Shown here: positions 35,095 to 44,347 of the stretch, piece after piece
How the letters are laid out: each line of letters opens with the position of its first letter
How positions within the stretch are numbered: position 1 is the first letter of the stretch
Source of the DNA: Candidatus Zymogenaceae bacterium
GTDB taxonomy: Bacteria > Desulfobacterota > Zymogenia > Zymogenales > Zymogenaceae
Direction of reading: 5' to 3'
Assembly (NCBI GenBank): GCA_016931225.1
Contig: JAFGFE010000040.1
Coordinates: forward strand, 1-64,000
DNA length: 64,000 bases
Program-made: the position numbers and the translations under genes
The notes under the pieces: generated by a model
Told to the model about the DNA's origin: nothing
Seen by the model: only the letters and a program-made list of their open reading frames with translations
Database searches by the model: none

Positions 35095-36558
35095 ATGAAT
35101 ATCCGAACGTATCGCCCCCTCACCGATGAGGACATACTCGCCGTTCACGACGCCAGCATGGAGATTCTCGAGACGGTGGGCGTGAAGGTGGAGCTGAAGA
35201 AGATACGCGGCATTCTCGCGGACATCGGCTGTGTGGTAAACGAGGGGACGAAGGTCGTCTCCTTTCCGCCGAAGGTCGTATCGGACCACGTAGGAAAGGC
35301 GCCCCGGGAATTTATCATCTCGGGCGCGGACCCACAGCTTCAGTGGACCATGAACCCCGAGGCCCGTATCTACGGAGGTCTCGGAACCGCGGTGAATATG
35401 TACGACCTCATCTCAGGTGAATATGTGGAATCCACCCGGCAACACAACCTCAACCACATGATTCTCATCGATGCATCCGAGAACATCCACACAAACCAGA
35501 CCGACATCACCCCCACCGACATCCCAATGCACACCGTGCATGTCAAGACCTTCAGGGACTGGTTTGTCAACTGCAGAAAGTCCTCGGGCATGGGCGCCTT
35601 CGGCGTCATGGCAACCACCGACATGATGGAGATGCTCTCCATCGCGGTTGGGGGCCGTGTGGCCATAGAAAAGAGGCATCCGTATCTTGTCATCGTCAGC
35701 ATTCAGAGCCCCCTCTCATCGGCACAGATGCAGCTTGAGGGATTGATGATCCTGGCGGAAACAGGGCAACCGGCGCTGCTTTCGCCCGAGTGTATGGCCG
35801 GCACCACGGCGCCCGTGACCCTGGCGGGGCTCATCGCCCAGCACAACGCCGAGGTCCTCTCGCACGTGGTCATGGCCCAGGCGGTGAATCCCGGTACCCC
35901 GGTCATGTACGGCACCGTCTCGACGATCTCGGAAATGCGTCGGGGGACCACCGCCCTGGGATCGGTGGAGACCGGCATCATCAGCGCCTCTCTGGCGCAG
36001 ATGGCCCACCATTACGACCTCCCCTGCCGGGGCGTGGCCGGGGCGACGGAATCGAAGACGATGGACGTCCAGTGCGGCGCGGAGCGAATGCGCTCGATGA
36101 CGCTTGCGGCCATGGGCGGCGTCAACCTGATAACCTGCGCCGGAACCCTGGAATCCACCACCGCCGGCGCCCACGAGCTTGTCCTTATCGATGATGAGCT
36201 CGCCTCGTCCATCGAGCGGGCCATAGGCGGTGTCACCGTGGACGGGACCCACATCGCCCTGGATGTGATCCAACGCGTCGGCCCGGACGGCAATTTTCTT
36301 ATGGAGCCGCACACCCAGCAGCACTTCCGAACGGAACACCTGATGACAAAACTCTCGAACCTGGACAAGAGAGACGTCTGGGAGCGGGAGGGAATGCGCG
36401 ACATGGCGATTCTGGCGAGAGAGAAGGCGAAAAAAATACTCGCCGACCACCAGCCCCGGGAACTGGACCCGAAGCTCATCTCCGAGCTGGATCGGTATGT
36501 GAAAACGGTCGAGGAACGCTCGGTTGATGATTTCTTCGCCGCCGAGTGGGAGGCGTAA
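35095..36558 (+). CDS. Second MttB-family corrinoid methyltransferase
   Basis: 487 residues, AAAGGAAAT site before ATG 35095. It is collinear with the previous gene, sharing 'SIQSPLSSAQMQLEG', 'SPECMAGTTAPVTLAGLIAQHNAEVLSHVVMAQA' (motif across 35785-35885) and 'YGTVSTISEMRRGTTALGSVETG'. No amber codon is present. The two paralogues are clearly related but diverged throughout, so they may serve different methylated amines. It is 85 nt downstream of the first and 97 nt upstream of the corrinoid protein gene. Confidence 0.86.
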   Translation: MNIRTYRPLTDEDILAVHDASMEILETVGVKVELKKIRGILADIGCVVNEGTKVVSFPPKVVSDHVGKAPREFIISGADPQLQWTMNPEARIYGGLGTAVNMYDLISGEYVESTRQHNLNHMILIDASENIHTNQTDITPTDIPMHTVHVKTFRDWFVNCRKSSGMGAFGVMATTDMMEMLSIAVGGRVAIEKRHPYLVIVSIQSPLSSAQMQLEGLMILAETGQPALLSPECMAGTTAPVTLAGLIAQHNAEVLSHVVMAQAVNPGTPVMYGTVSTISEMRRGTTALGSVETGIISASLAQMAHHYDLPCRGVAGATESKTMDVQCGAERMRSMTLAAMGGVNLITCAGTLESTTAGAHELVLIDDELASSIERAIGGVTVDGTHIALDVIQRVGPDGNFLMEPHTQQHFRTEHLMTKLSNLDKRDVWEREGMRDMAILAREKAKKILADHQPRELDPKLISELDRYVKTVEERSVDDFFAAEWEA

Positions 36559-36654
36559 TATCAATCGGATCGACTTTATGAAAAATCATGAGGTATATAT
36601 GCCGCGCGTTGAGCGTTAACAACCGACACAGGATATGTAAAGGAGGATATATAT

Positions 36655-37296
36655 ATGGCCGCACAGATACTGGACGAGCTGAAGGAAGCAATCGTCGAGC
36701 TGAACATCGATGAGACGGAAGAATTGACACAAAAGGCGCTGGACGAGGGCCTGAGCGCCGTCGCCATCCTGAACGACGGACTCCTTCCCGCCCTGGATGA
36801 AGTAGGCGTGCTGTTTCGGGAGGGGGACTATTTTCTGCCCGACGTGCTCATGTCCGTGAAGGCGTACGATAACTCCTTCAAGCTTCTCAAACCGATGCTC
36901 CAGGAGGGGGACTATCAGGCGAAGGGAACCGTCATGCTCGGTACGGTGGCAGGCGATATCCACGATATCGGAAAAAATATCGTGTCCGCACTGCTGCAGG
37001 GCAACGGCTTTGATATCATCGACCTGGGCGTCGACGTGCCGGCCCAGACCTTCCTTGACAAGGCCAAGGAGGCCAATCCTCACATCATCGGCATGTCCGC
37101 CATGCTGACCACCACTATGCCCGCCATGAAGGACGTCATCGACGTATTCACGGAAAACGGCGTGAGGGATCAATTCAAGTTCATTATCGGCGGCTCTCCC
37201 CTCAACCAGAAATTCGCCGACGAGATCGGCGCCGACGGGTACGGAGAAGACGCCCAGGCCGGGGTGGAGCTGGTCAAGCGACTCTTGGGCGTGTAA
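36655..37296 (+). CDS. Corrinoid (methylcobamide-carrying) protein, MtgC/MttC-like
   Basis: 213 residues. An N-terminal helical cap (about 1-88, with repeats like 'ALDEGLSAVAILNDGLLPALDEVG') precedes a B12-binding Rossmann domain with the DxHxxG motif, 'GDIHDIGKN' (Asp101, His103, Gly106), whose His is the lower axial cobalt ligand. It carries the methyl group from MttB-type proteins to an acceptor transferase not in this window. A strong AAAGGAGG site is 7 nt before the ATG. A terminator follows at 37363. Confidence 0.9.
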   Translation: MAAQILDELKEAIVELNIDETEELTQKALDEGLSAVAILNDGLLPALDEVGVLFREGDYFLPDVLMSVKAYDNSFKLLKPMLQEGDYQAKGTVMLGTVAGDIHDIGKNIVSALLQGNGFDIIDLGVDVPAQTFLDKAKEANPHIIGMSAMLTTTMPAMKDVIDVFTENGVRDQFKFIIGGSPLNQKFADEIGADGYGEDAQAGVELVKRLLGV

Positions 37297-37362
37297 GGAC
37301 ATTCATAGAAACAACGGCAATCGCCCGCCCCGGGTGATGGGTGATGCTTTCGAAGCATTTTA

Positions 37363-37400
37363 CAATAAAAACCCCCTCGACATGAGGGGGTTTTTTATTG
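37363..37400 (+). terminator. Bidirectional intrinsic terminator
   Basis: Stem AAAAACCCCCTC / GAGGGGGTTTTT with a 5-nt loop GACAT, with flanking A- and T-runs. It ends the methyltransferase operon and can also serve the convergent lipoprotein gene. Confidence 0.88.
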
Positions 37401-37460
37401 GTAGGTATTTCGCTCCGGTAATCCGTCAGGATTTTTTCTCTATTCACTCCATGGGCATCC

Positions 37461-37934
37461 TCACCGTTTACCGAAGACCGGATCACCCTTCATACCCTTC
37501 AGTATTAGGTTCCCGTCGGGGAGGGCGCGAAAGATGAATACGGTCTCCCCTTCTATCATGAATTCCCTTCCGGTATTCAGCGAAATCCGCCGCTTGGTCC
37601 AGTGGGTTTCGGCGAAGATCATACCGGTATCGTCGTCCATCGATACCCGATCCACATACAGATCGATGTCAAATCCGGTAAAGTCGTCAAGCTCCTCGTT
37701 GACCGACCGCTCCAACGCCGAGTAATCGAGCATATAATCCCGACCGACCCTTTTCATGAAGGCATCCGTATTCTCAGCCTCGTAATTTTGCTCCAGGTCG
37801 GTAAGGACCTCATTGACCTGATCGTATTCGTCCACAACAAAGGGCGTGTTCGCGGCACATCCTGTACATATCAGGACGATACATCCGAGGAAAAACGCCC
37901 TGAATATCCTATCGGTGCTTCTCCATGACACCAT
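37461..37934 (-). CDS. Small exported lipoprotein
   Basis: 157 residues with a signal peptide ending in the lipobox-like 'LICTGC' (Cys around 26), so it is probably lipid-anchored in the envelope. The mature part is a compact alpha+beta domain resembling NTF2/SnoaL-like folds ('VNEVLTDLEQNYEAENTDAFMKRV' as a helix and following strands). No catalytic residues are recognised. The ribosome site is GAGGTGG. Function unknown. Confidence 0.65.
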   Translation of the reverse strand: MVSWRSTDRIFRAFFLGCIVLICTGCAANTPFVVDEYDQVNEVLTDLEQNYEAENTDAFMKRVGRDYMLDYSALERSVNEELDDFTGFDIDLYVDRVSMDDDTGMIFAETHWTKRRISLNTGREFMIEGETVFIFRALPDGNLILKGMKGDPVFGKR

Positions 37935-38051
37935 CGATCCACCTCAGTATCATCTATAGATATAAATATCCTCCCACAACTCCGCACGATACAGACCGTG
38001 TACATTATCTGTTGATTTCCCTAAAGACTCTCTATCCGATCCCGCTCCATC

Positions 38052-38993
38052 TTAAAAATCGGGCGGCGAAGAGCTATCCTCCGGGGATCCTTCCGACTCT
38101 CCGTTGGTCGGTTCCTCGGGTGGAATCTCGGGCGGAATTTCAGGCGGAACCTCCGGAATCTCTCCGGGAATACCTCCCTCGGGAGTGACACCTTCCTCGG
38201 TTGTTGTATATTTTTCCAGGTCGATGGTGGTTTCGTCGAAGACTTCCGATTCACCGAGCTTTTCAAGATCGAAATAGACCGACGGCTCGAATGGAGCTTC
38301 CTCCTCCTCGACGACAGCTTCCACCGGTTCCGGTCGTATCTTCGATCCGACGACAACCATTTCACCGAAGGGTATACCGCTCTTGCCCCAGATCGTCGTC
38401 CATGTATCGACGATGAAATTAACGGCGGCATTATAGTAATCATCATCGGTCAGACTCTTATACCAGATGTAATCGACAAATCCCTTCAGGTCTTCCGAGT
38501 AATTCACAATGGAATGAAAACCATCGTACGTAACGGTGAGGTAGCTTTCGGAGATGAGAAATTCCAGCGGATATCGGGGGGCAACGCCGATATACCGCTT
38601 CGGCTGAATGGAATCGGCGACATAATGACTGACCATTCCCATACGATAGGCGATCACATTCTTCTCGTCGATATCCTCCATTAAAAGCTCCATTACGTTC
38701 AGGGCGAGCTTTTCGACTTCGTCCGGGGCGTCCCCCCGATCCCCTTCGGGAATGTAGTAATGCTTTCTATAGTTGAAGGCATATCCGCTCGGAGTAGCAA
38801 GTATCGTATCCAGATCGACGGCGCCCCTCAGCACATCCTCAATGTATGTACTCATAAAAACACGCAACTCGTACGGACACAGGGCAATGGCGTCTTTGAC
38901 CATTTGAACATGATATTCCGTATCCCATCCAAATGCCGTGGACGACACAAGGAGCAGGCATACTATCGCCAGCGCAACGGTTTTCGACCGCAT
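38052..38993 (-). CDS. Secreted zinc-dependent phospholipase C/P1-nuclease-like protein with a Pro/Glu tail
   Basis: 313 residues. A signal peptide (1-22) leaves a mature start at Trp ('GWDTEYHVQMV'), the N-terminal Trp being a zinc ligand in this superfamily. Helical segments follow, with 'RMGMVSHYVADSIQP', where His and Asp align with the zinc cluster of phospholipase C/S1-P1 nuclease. The last 90 residues form a proline/glutamate-rich, low-complexity tail ('PPEIPPEIPPEEP'), unlikely to be structured, perhaps a cell-wall or surface linker. Activity is inferred, since the zinc ligand set is not fully verified. Confidence 0.65.
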   Translation of the reverse strand: MRSKTVALAIVCLLLVSSTAFGWDTEYHVQMVKDAIALCPYELRVFMSTYIEDVLRGAVDLDTILATPSGYAFNYRKHYYIPEGDRGDAPDEVEKLALNVMELLMEDIDEKNVIAYRMGMVSHYVADSIQPKRYIGVAPRYPLEFLISESYLTVTYDGFHSIVNYSEDLKGFVDYIWYKSLTDDDYYNAAVNFIVDTWTTIWGKSGIPFGEMVVVGSKIRPEPVEAVVEEEEAPFEPSVYFDLEKLGESEVFDETTIDLEKYTTTEEGVTPEGGIPGEIPEVPPEIPPEIPPEEPTNGESEGSPEDSSSPPDF

Positions 38994-39137
38994 GGTCTCG
39001 ACTCCTTTTTTGCGAAATTAAATTAAATGTAGTATAAGTTTTGCAAAATTATATATAATATTAAGGCCCCGTGTCAACCCTTTTTTTCACCTTTTATGCC
39101 GTGTGAGGGATTGTCGCCGTCTTTTTTTCAAAAAAAC

Positions 39138-39175
39138 AAAAAAAACGGACCTTTTTTGATGGAAGGCCCGTTTTT
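39138..39175 (-). terminator. Intrinsic terminator after the LolA-like gene
   Basis: On the minus strand, stem ACGGGCCTT / AAGGTCCGT with one mismatch, followed by a T-run; A- and T-runs flank it on both sides, so it may be bidirectional. It closes the minus-strand LolA unit. Confidence 0.75.
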
Positions 39176-39217
39176 CTCCGTGAACATGAGATAGGGGAGC
39201 ACCTCCCCCCTACTCCG

Positions 39218-39904
39218 TTATTCTCCGGCGCCGATGGTCTCTATGGATGTCCCCGGAGGGAGTTGAACGTCAAAAGCATCCGCATCCAGCGATATATTGA
39301 TTCTTTGATTCGAAAAAACGAGCTCCGTCACGTCGCCCCCGGTCTCATAAAAGGCGACGGCGATCGGCATATATTCTTCATCTATACGGATGACTACCTT
39401 TTCCATCCCATTGCCGTCGTTTTTTTCTTTCGGGATGAACGTCACCTCGATGGTTTTCCCATCCTTCTTCATCGTCACGTCGAAACGATCCTTCATCTCA
39501 TCCATTCCCCCTCCCATGCCGAAACCCATGGGCGCAAGGTCCATCGTATTATCATCGCCCGAAAGATGGATGATCCGCGCCTGGTTGAGACCGGGGAAGT
39601 AAAACATCACCTGCCCGGGAGAGATGCTCATAACGGTGTCGTCCGGGGGATCGTATCGCCACAGCATTCGTTCCGGTTTTTTAAACAACAGGGTTCCCGT
39701 TGAGTGTATAGTATCGGAAAAGAGCGCAAGGCTCTTTTCCTGTCGGAAATCTGCGCCGAAGGTCTCCACACCGCTCCAGAAATTTTCCATCCCGGCGAGT
39801 ACCGTATCCGCCTCACTCTCCCCATAGGCCGCGGGAACCACAAGCACCATCAGAAGCAGTGCTGTGAGGAATGTTTTGCGCCCCATGCTATTGTTCACGT
39901 CCAT
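39218..39904 (-). CDS. lolA: Outer-membrane lipoprotein carrier LolA-like protein
   Basis: 228 residues. A signal peptide (about 7-28) is followed by a LolA fold: 'FGADFRQEKSLALFSDTIHSTGTLLFKKPERMLWRYDPPDD' (39700-39830) and the late 'LVFSNQRIN'-like strand. LolA carries lipoproteins through the periplasm to the outer membrane. Start 39904 has GGAG; a second ATG at 39886 would give a shorter signal peptide. It overlaps the deacetylase gene by 17 nt. A LolB-like lipoprotein lies 1.4 kb upstream on the same strand. Confidence 0.82.
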   Translation of the reverse strand: MDVNNSMGRKTFLTALLLMVLVVPAAYGESEADTVLAGMENFWSGVETFGADFRQEKSLALFSDTIHSTGTLLFKKPERMLWRYDPPDDTVMSISPGQVMFYFPGLNQARIIHLSGDDNTMDLAPMGFGMGGGMDEMKDRFDVTMKKDGKTIEVTFIPKEKNDGNGMEKVVIRIDEEYMPIAVAFYETGGDVTELVFSNQRINISLDADAFDVQLPPGTSIETIGAGE

Positions 39905-40751
39905 ATACCAGCTCCGTGAGGGTTACGGATGAAAGCCCTTTTTTGGAGAGCTCATTGAGGATGGCATCGAGCGCCGTTATCGTGGCGTTTCGGTGAAACC
40001 TGGCGGAGACCCGCTTTTTCCCTCCGCCGTCCGAGGGCCTCGCCAGCGTGGTGCCGTCGTGAAGCAGTACGATCGATCCCGGCCTCACCCGGCGGCTGAC
40101 GTGACGAACAATACGCCACGGATCGGTAAAAAACGTATCCCAGCCCTTCACGTGCCACCCCGCAACCATAAGACCGAGGCGGCGGGCGGCCCGGAAGGTC
40201 GCCTGGGTTGTGTACCCCATGGGGGGACGAAACCAGCGTGGGGTGATGTTGAACCGTTCCACCAGCAGTCGCTGGCACGCCTCGATCTCTTTCAGTTGCT
40301 CTCTGAAGGGCTGAAGGGAAATGAGATGCCGGTGGTGCATGGTGTGGTTGCCGATCTCATGTCCCTCGGATACGATACGCCGTATGATGTCCGGGTGTTC
40401 GTCCGCCATACGGCCGGACACGAAAAACGTCGCCCTCGCACCGTGCCGCGCCAGAACGTCCAGCACAATCCCGGTATAGTCGGGATGCGGCCCGTCGTCA
40501 AACGTCAGGGCGACGACGTCCTCCCTCCCGGAAAGGCGGCACAGGGCGCCTCCGAAGGGAGCAGCCCTGATCCAGAAGATGCCGAGCACCCACCAATGGA
40601 TCAGGAGAAGAAGCGACGCCAGAACAAGGAAACGGGTTCCCTCGCTTCGATCCAAAAGACCCGCACTAATCGTCAGGACACACAGAAGTACGAACACGCC
40701 GGGGCCCGCATTGCGAGAGGGATACCCCGGCGTTTCGGCGTCCCGTTTCAC
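39888..40751 (-). CDS. Membrane-anchored polysaccharide deacetylase (NodB domain)
   Basis: 287 residues starting at GTG 40751, right after the preceding gene's stop. Two N-terminal transmembrane segments (residues about 18-60) lead to a NodB domain: 'VVALTFDDGPHPDYT' (motif 1, Asp-Asp), 'GHEIGNHTMHH' (motif 2 metal His), 'WFRPPMGY' (motif 3) and 'LLHDG' (motif 5). It removes N-acetyl groups from a surface polysaccharide or peptidoglycan. The catalytic domain position suggests a periplasmic or outer face. Confidence 0.85.
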   Translation of the reverse strand: MKRDAETPGYPSRNAGPGVFVLLCVLTISAGLLDRSEGTRFLVLASLLLLIHWWVLGIFWIRAAPFGGALCRLSGREDVVALTFDDGPHPDYTGIVLDVLARHGARATFFVSGRMADEHPDIIRRIVSEGHEIGNHTMHHRHLISLQPFREQLKEIEACQRLLVERFNITPRWFRPPMGYTTQATFRAARRLGLMVAGWHVKGWDTFFTDPWRIVRHVSRRVRPGSIVLLHDGTTLARPSDGGGKKRVSARFHRNATITALDAILNELSKKGLSSVTLTELVYGREQ

Positions 40752-40752
40752 G

Positions 40753-41199
40753 CTAATAGGTCTCCATAACGACCTGGTATTTAACCGCCTCGGTGAAACA
40801 GCGGTTCACCTCGCCGAACACGATGGTGCCTTCGTGCCGCTCGCCCGGATCCAGCTCTCCGGTATGACTGAAGGAGCCGGCGGTGACAAGCTTTCCGTTC
40901 TTGTCAAAAAGGGCCACGGCGATGCCGTAGTCTATCTCGTGTGCGGTATTATTGTAGACGACAAATGTCATGTAGGGGCCGCTGGTTGCGCTCAGGCCGA
41001 ACCTGCCGGTGGTCCCCTTGGTATCGGTGGTGAATCGAACCTCCTTGAGAACCAGCCCGCCGACCTCCATGTCAATCGTCTCCCATTTCTCCATGGTCAG
41101 GCTTTTCGATTTCGAGACGGTCTCTCCCCAGGCGTACGTCGCGGGAAGAGCGACAAGACAGATAAGCGCCAGGACGGCCGTCAGGTGCAGATATCTCAT
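40753..41199 (-). CDS. Small secreted protein of unknown function
   Basis: 148 residues with a signal peptide (1-24, cleavage after 'YAWGE' region). The mature part is beta-rich ('TFVVYNNTAHEIDYGIAVALFDKNGKLVTAGS'), similar in style to FxLYD/immunoglobulin-like secreted domains, but I do not recognise a family. AAGGAG is 7 nt before the ATG. It is immediately upstream of the deacetylase gene. Confidence 0.6.
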   Translation of the reverse strand: MRYLHLTAVLALICLVALPATYAWGETVSKSKSLTMEKWETIDMEVGGLVLKEVRFTTDTKGTTGRFGLSATSGPYMTFVVYNNTAHEIDYGIAVALFDKNGKLVTAGSFSHTGELDPGERHEGTIVFGEVNRCFTEAVKYQVVMETY

Positions 41200-41284
41200 A
41201 ATTTCTCCTTCAAAAACGTTCCTGCTCTCTGTATGTTATGTTCACTCATTTTAAAAACGGTTCACACTGGGGAGGGAGTATCGA

Positions 41285-42142
41285 TCAGAATGTGGGAGGG
41301 CTGAACTGGTCCAGGGGCATGATCGTCCAGGGTTCTTCCGGGGTTGTTTCGAACACCTCGTCCGTCATGGATTCATTGATTGTGAGACCCTTGAGGGTGA
41401 TGGACATCGTCTGTCCCAGAACAAGATCCGTAATCACAATCGTCGCCGGAATCAGGAGACCGTCGACCTCCTGGAAATCCTCATAGGTCGTCCGGGATAC
41501 ACAAACGCCGTCTGCAAATCGCTCCCGGATCAAAGGATGCATGGTCTCCCGGTCGATGACAACCTTCTCGGTGATCTCCCACGACATGTCGGATTCACCG
41601 GGAACAGGCGATATGCCGTAGAGAGTCGTCTCCCTCTCTCGATGCTCCAGGAAAAACACACAATCGTCATCATCCTTCGTCAACGCATTGAAGAAATCGG
41701 AAAAAGGCATGTTTGAAATATCGATACGATCCGCCCCCTCCCCGTTGGAGCCGGTGTCGGCGGTATATGCGATCATTTGCTGGGGTAAAAACAGGGTCAA
41801 CACATCACCGTTCGCCACCGCTTCAAACAGCACAACACCGAAGGGTCCGATATAGGTGAAGCGGACGGCGTCCGGGGTGTGGATCGCCAAGTACCCGGCG
41901 ATGCTTCGGGGCGCCGTCCCGTCTCCCATATCCATCGTTATCCGCACCGTGCCCCGGAGGGTATCAATCCCGCCAAGGACATCCCGGAGCGACAGCGCTT
42001 CCTCGAGCGTGATGCGGGGTGCGAAGGCTTCCGGAGCGATCTTCGCGTTCGGCGTGATGGTCGTACAGGAAACAGCCAGGAGGAAGAGAACAAGGACCGC
42101 CGGTATTGCGTAGATCTGAAAAATACGATCAGTACTCTTCAT
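41285..42142 (-). CDS. LolB/DUF4292-like outer-membrane lipoprotein
   Basis: 285 residues from ATG 42142. The N-terminal signal peptide with lipobox 'LAVSC' (Cys at about 26) gives an anchored protein. The mature domain ('GTVRITMD', 'SIAGYLAIHTPDAVRFTYIGPFGVVLFEAVANGD') matches the half-barrel of LolB/LolA-type lipoprotein carriers, seen in DUF4292 proteins. It may accept lipoproteins from LolA or carry a lipid. It overlaps the radical SAM gene end by 14 nt, so they are cotranscribed. Confidence 0.7.
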   Translation of the reverse strand: MKSTDRIFQIYAIPAVLVLFLLAVSCTTITPNAKIAPEAFAPRITLEEALSLRDVLGGIDTLRGTVRITMDMGDGTAPRSIAGYLAIHTPDAVRFTYIGPFGVVLFEAVANGDVLTLFLPQQMIAYTADTGSNGEGADRIDISNMPFSDFFNALTKDDDDCVFFLEHRERETTLYGISPVPGESDMSWEITEKVVIDRETMHPLIRERFADGVCVSRTTYEDFQEVDGLLIPATIVITDLVLGQTMSITLKGLTINESMTDEVFETTPEEPWTIMPLDQFSPPTF

Positions 42143-43475
42143 TCCAGGCCTTTTCGGCATATACGGCATAATCCTTGGCATATTGATCGAGAAAATTTGA
42201 GAGCTCGGATACGACGTTGTCCGCCCCGTCGTGGGTGAAGTAGACCCCGTCCATCGAGGAAACCTCCCGGAAGACCTCCGGGTGATCGATGATCATGCAG
42301 GGCCGAAGGTGATTGCTGTTTTTTTGCTGGCAGGAACGGATAAATGAAAACGAATTGGAGTTAAGCGCCACCTTCAGGGACGTGTCCTTGATGTTGTGCT
42401 CGGCGAAGTGACAGAATACGCAGGGTTCCACGTCCCCCTGGGAGTTGATATGAAAATATTTCCTTCCCGCCGCGATGCAGCCCCCCACCACCGGGCCGTC
42501 GTTCCAGAAATCCGCTACCAGTATGGGCTTGGTGTTTCGGACATGGCGAACCCAGCGACGTAGTCTGTCTCTCTGCTCGGGGGTTTGCATCAGCTCAAGG
42601 TTCGGCTCCCGTCCGATGGGGACATAGGTGAAGTACCACCCGATGGTGCAGCCCATATCCACCATGTGATCGACGAACACATCGCTGGTAATCAGGTCGG
42701 TATTTATCCTTGTGGCAGTAGCTGAAAATCCGAAGAGGACCCCATCCTCCCTGAGCAGACGCATGGCCTCCATGACCCTTTTATAATGCCCCTCGCCCCT
42801 TCTTAAATCCGTCTCCTCCTCGAATCCCTCGATGCTGATGGCGGGCAGGATATTCCCCGCACGGGCGATGCGCCGGACTAACGGTTCATCCAGGAGCCCG
42901 CCGTGTGTGTATACCTGAAATGCCACGTCATGATGCTTTTCGAAAAGGTCCATCAGGTCTTTCCGGAAAAAGGGCTCTCCCCCGGAAACCACCACGAAGA
43001 ACATGCCGATCTCCTTGCCCTCGTTGATGACCCGATCCAGGACGTCGAAGGAAAGCTCCTCATCCCGTCGGTAGCTCCCGGCATAACATCCGAAGCAGTT
43101 GAGGTTGCAGCGCATGGTGGGAGAGAGAACCATAAGCCCGGGAGGATAGAAGCCGCCGGGGGTTTCGGAAAAGCTCTTTCTGCGGTTGCTCCCGATGAGG
43201 AGCTGGTTTATGATAAACGCCTTGACAAGGGCCTTGCGGTGACGGGGGCTGGTTTCTCGAAGGACTTTTTTGAACACGGTGAAGCTGGGATGGTCGTTAC
43301 GGAACATCTCGCGGATCATCGTGATGGCGCGCTTATAATGATCCCGCTTGGTGATTCTTTCCATCCAGTAGGTGGTTCGGATGAGGTTCTCATCGGAAAA
43401 CGTAGAGAGCACCCCCAGGCCGTGATGCAGAACCTGCACGAGGAAAAATCGTCTAAACTCGTCATATATAGACAT
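42129..43475 (-). CDS. Radical SAM protein with SPASM-like C-terminus
   Basis: 448 residues. Core 'SPTMRCNLNCFGCYAGSYRRDEEL' (CxxxCxxC at about residues 123-130, positions 43075-43110), the SAM-binding 'VVVSGGEPFFRKDL', and 'FSATATRIN'. The C-terminus has 'GGCIAAGRKYFHINSQGDVEPCVFCHFAEHN' (auxiliary Fe-S cluster cysteines). It probably modifies a peptide or a lipid/sugar moiety; the product is unknown. It lies in an operon with the LolB-like gene, whose reading frame overlaps its 3' end. Confidence 0.8.
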   Translation of the reverse strand: MSIYDEFRRFFLVQVLHHGLGVLSTFSDENLIRTTYWMERITKRDHYKRAITMIREMFRNDHPSFTVFKKVLRETSPRHRKALVKAFIINQLLIGSNRRKSFSETPGGFYPPGLMVLSPTMRCNLNCFGCYAGSYRRDEELSFDVLDRVINEGKEIGMFFVVVSGGEPFFRKDLMDLFEKHHDVAFQVYTHGGLLDEPLVRRIARAGNILPAISIEGFEEETDLRRGEGHYKRVMEAMRLLREDGVLFGFSATATRINTDLITSDVFVDHMVDMGCTIGWYFTYVPIGREPNLELMQTPEQRDRLRRWVRHVRNTKPILVADFWNDGPVVGGCIAAGRKYFHINSQGDVEPCVFCHFAEHNIKDTSLKVALNSNSFSFIRSCQQKNSNHLRPCMIIDHPEVFREVSSMDGVYFTHDGADNVVSELSNFLDQYAKDYAVYAEKAWNEEY

Positions 43476-43600
43476 GCTGAGCCTGTTTTCCGTTAATCAC
43501 ATGAATAAAAAAGGCCCTGTCGGAACTCTTGGCCCTGTTGCCTTATCTATAAAATTTTAGTACGAATTATCAATAGCGTCAAGGAAAAAGGGCGTCAATT

Positions 43601-44347
43601 TCATCCGACATCGCCCCGTCGCCAGAAAATACTTCTCAGATATATCATGCTGATCAGAAACGTGTCGAGAACCGGTCTGAAATTACTGGTGTGGTCTTCC
43701 ATATAAATCGCCCTGATCGGAACAAAGCAGAACCGAAAGCCGGCCTTCCCGGATCTGATTATCGCCTCCGCCTCCAGATCGAACCGCGAGGCGGAAAGGC
43801 GTATGGTCGAAAGCAGCGTGCGGGAGTAGATCCGCATGCCGGACTGGCTGTCATCGACCCGATTCCCGGACGCCCGGGACAGGAAAAAATTCCCCACCAG
43901 ATTCGGCCAGAGTCGATATGTGGGGATGTTGTCCCGCTGACCCATCCGGGAGCCGAAGATCAGATCGCCCCTTCCTTCCTCGAAAGCCGAGACCAGACGC
44001 GGGATGTCGTCGGGGTCATGCTGCCCGTCGGCGTCCATTGTCAGTATCCCGTCGGGCATATCAAAGGGCGATTTGTCGCCCGTGAGGGCCGCAAATCCGG
44101 TGCGTAAAGCCGCTCCCTTTCCCATCCTGGTCTTGTGGGAGACGACCCGCGCGCCGCATTTTTGTGCCACAGGTCCGGTTTCATCAATGGAGCCGTCATC
44201 GACAACCAGCACGTCCGGGATATGCTTCCGGGCGCCGGAGACGACATCCCCTATCGTCGGCCCCGCGTTGAGGGCCGGTATAAGGACGACTATCTTCTTC
44301 GCTTCCTTCTGTGAGCCGAGCCCTTGTGTGGAAACAGTTTGCTCCAT
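43601..44347 (-). CDS. Family 2 glycosyltransferase (dolichol/polyprenol-phosphate type)
   Basis: 248 residues. 'VVLIPALNAGPTIGDVV', 'VLVVDDGSIDETG', 'GKGAALRTGFAAL' and 'ILTMDADGQHDPDDI' are the standard GT2 DPM-synthase motifs, with DAD the metal/nucleotide-sugar site. It likely transfers a sugar to polyprenol phosphate. The start overlaps secF by 58 nt, longer than usual, but no better start was found inside the frame. It has a GGTGG site. Confidence 0.85.
   Translation of the reverse strand: MEQTVSTQGLGSQKEAKKIVVLIPALNAGPTIGDVVSGARKHIPDVLVVDDGSIDETGPVAQKCGARVVSHKTRMGKGAALRTGFAALTGDKSPFDMPDGILTMDADGQHDPDDIPRLVSAFEEGRGDLIFGSRMGQRDNIPTYRLWPNLVGNFFLSRASGNRVDDSQSGMRIYSRTLLSTIRLSASRFDLEAEAIIRSGKAGFRFCFVPIRAIYMEDHTSNFRPVLDTFLISMIYLRSIFWRRGDVG

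Noticed and set aside
33547-36558. Pyrrolysine (in-frame TAG) in the MttB genes
   Set aside because: Both frames are complete without internal TAG, so they belong to the non-pyrrolysine branch.
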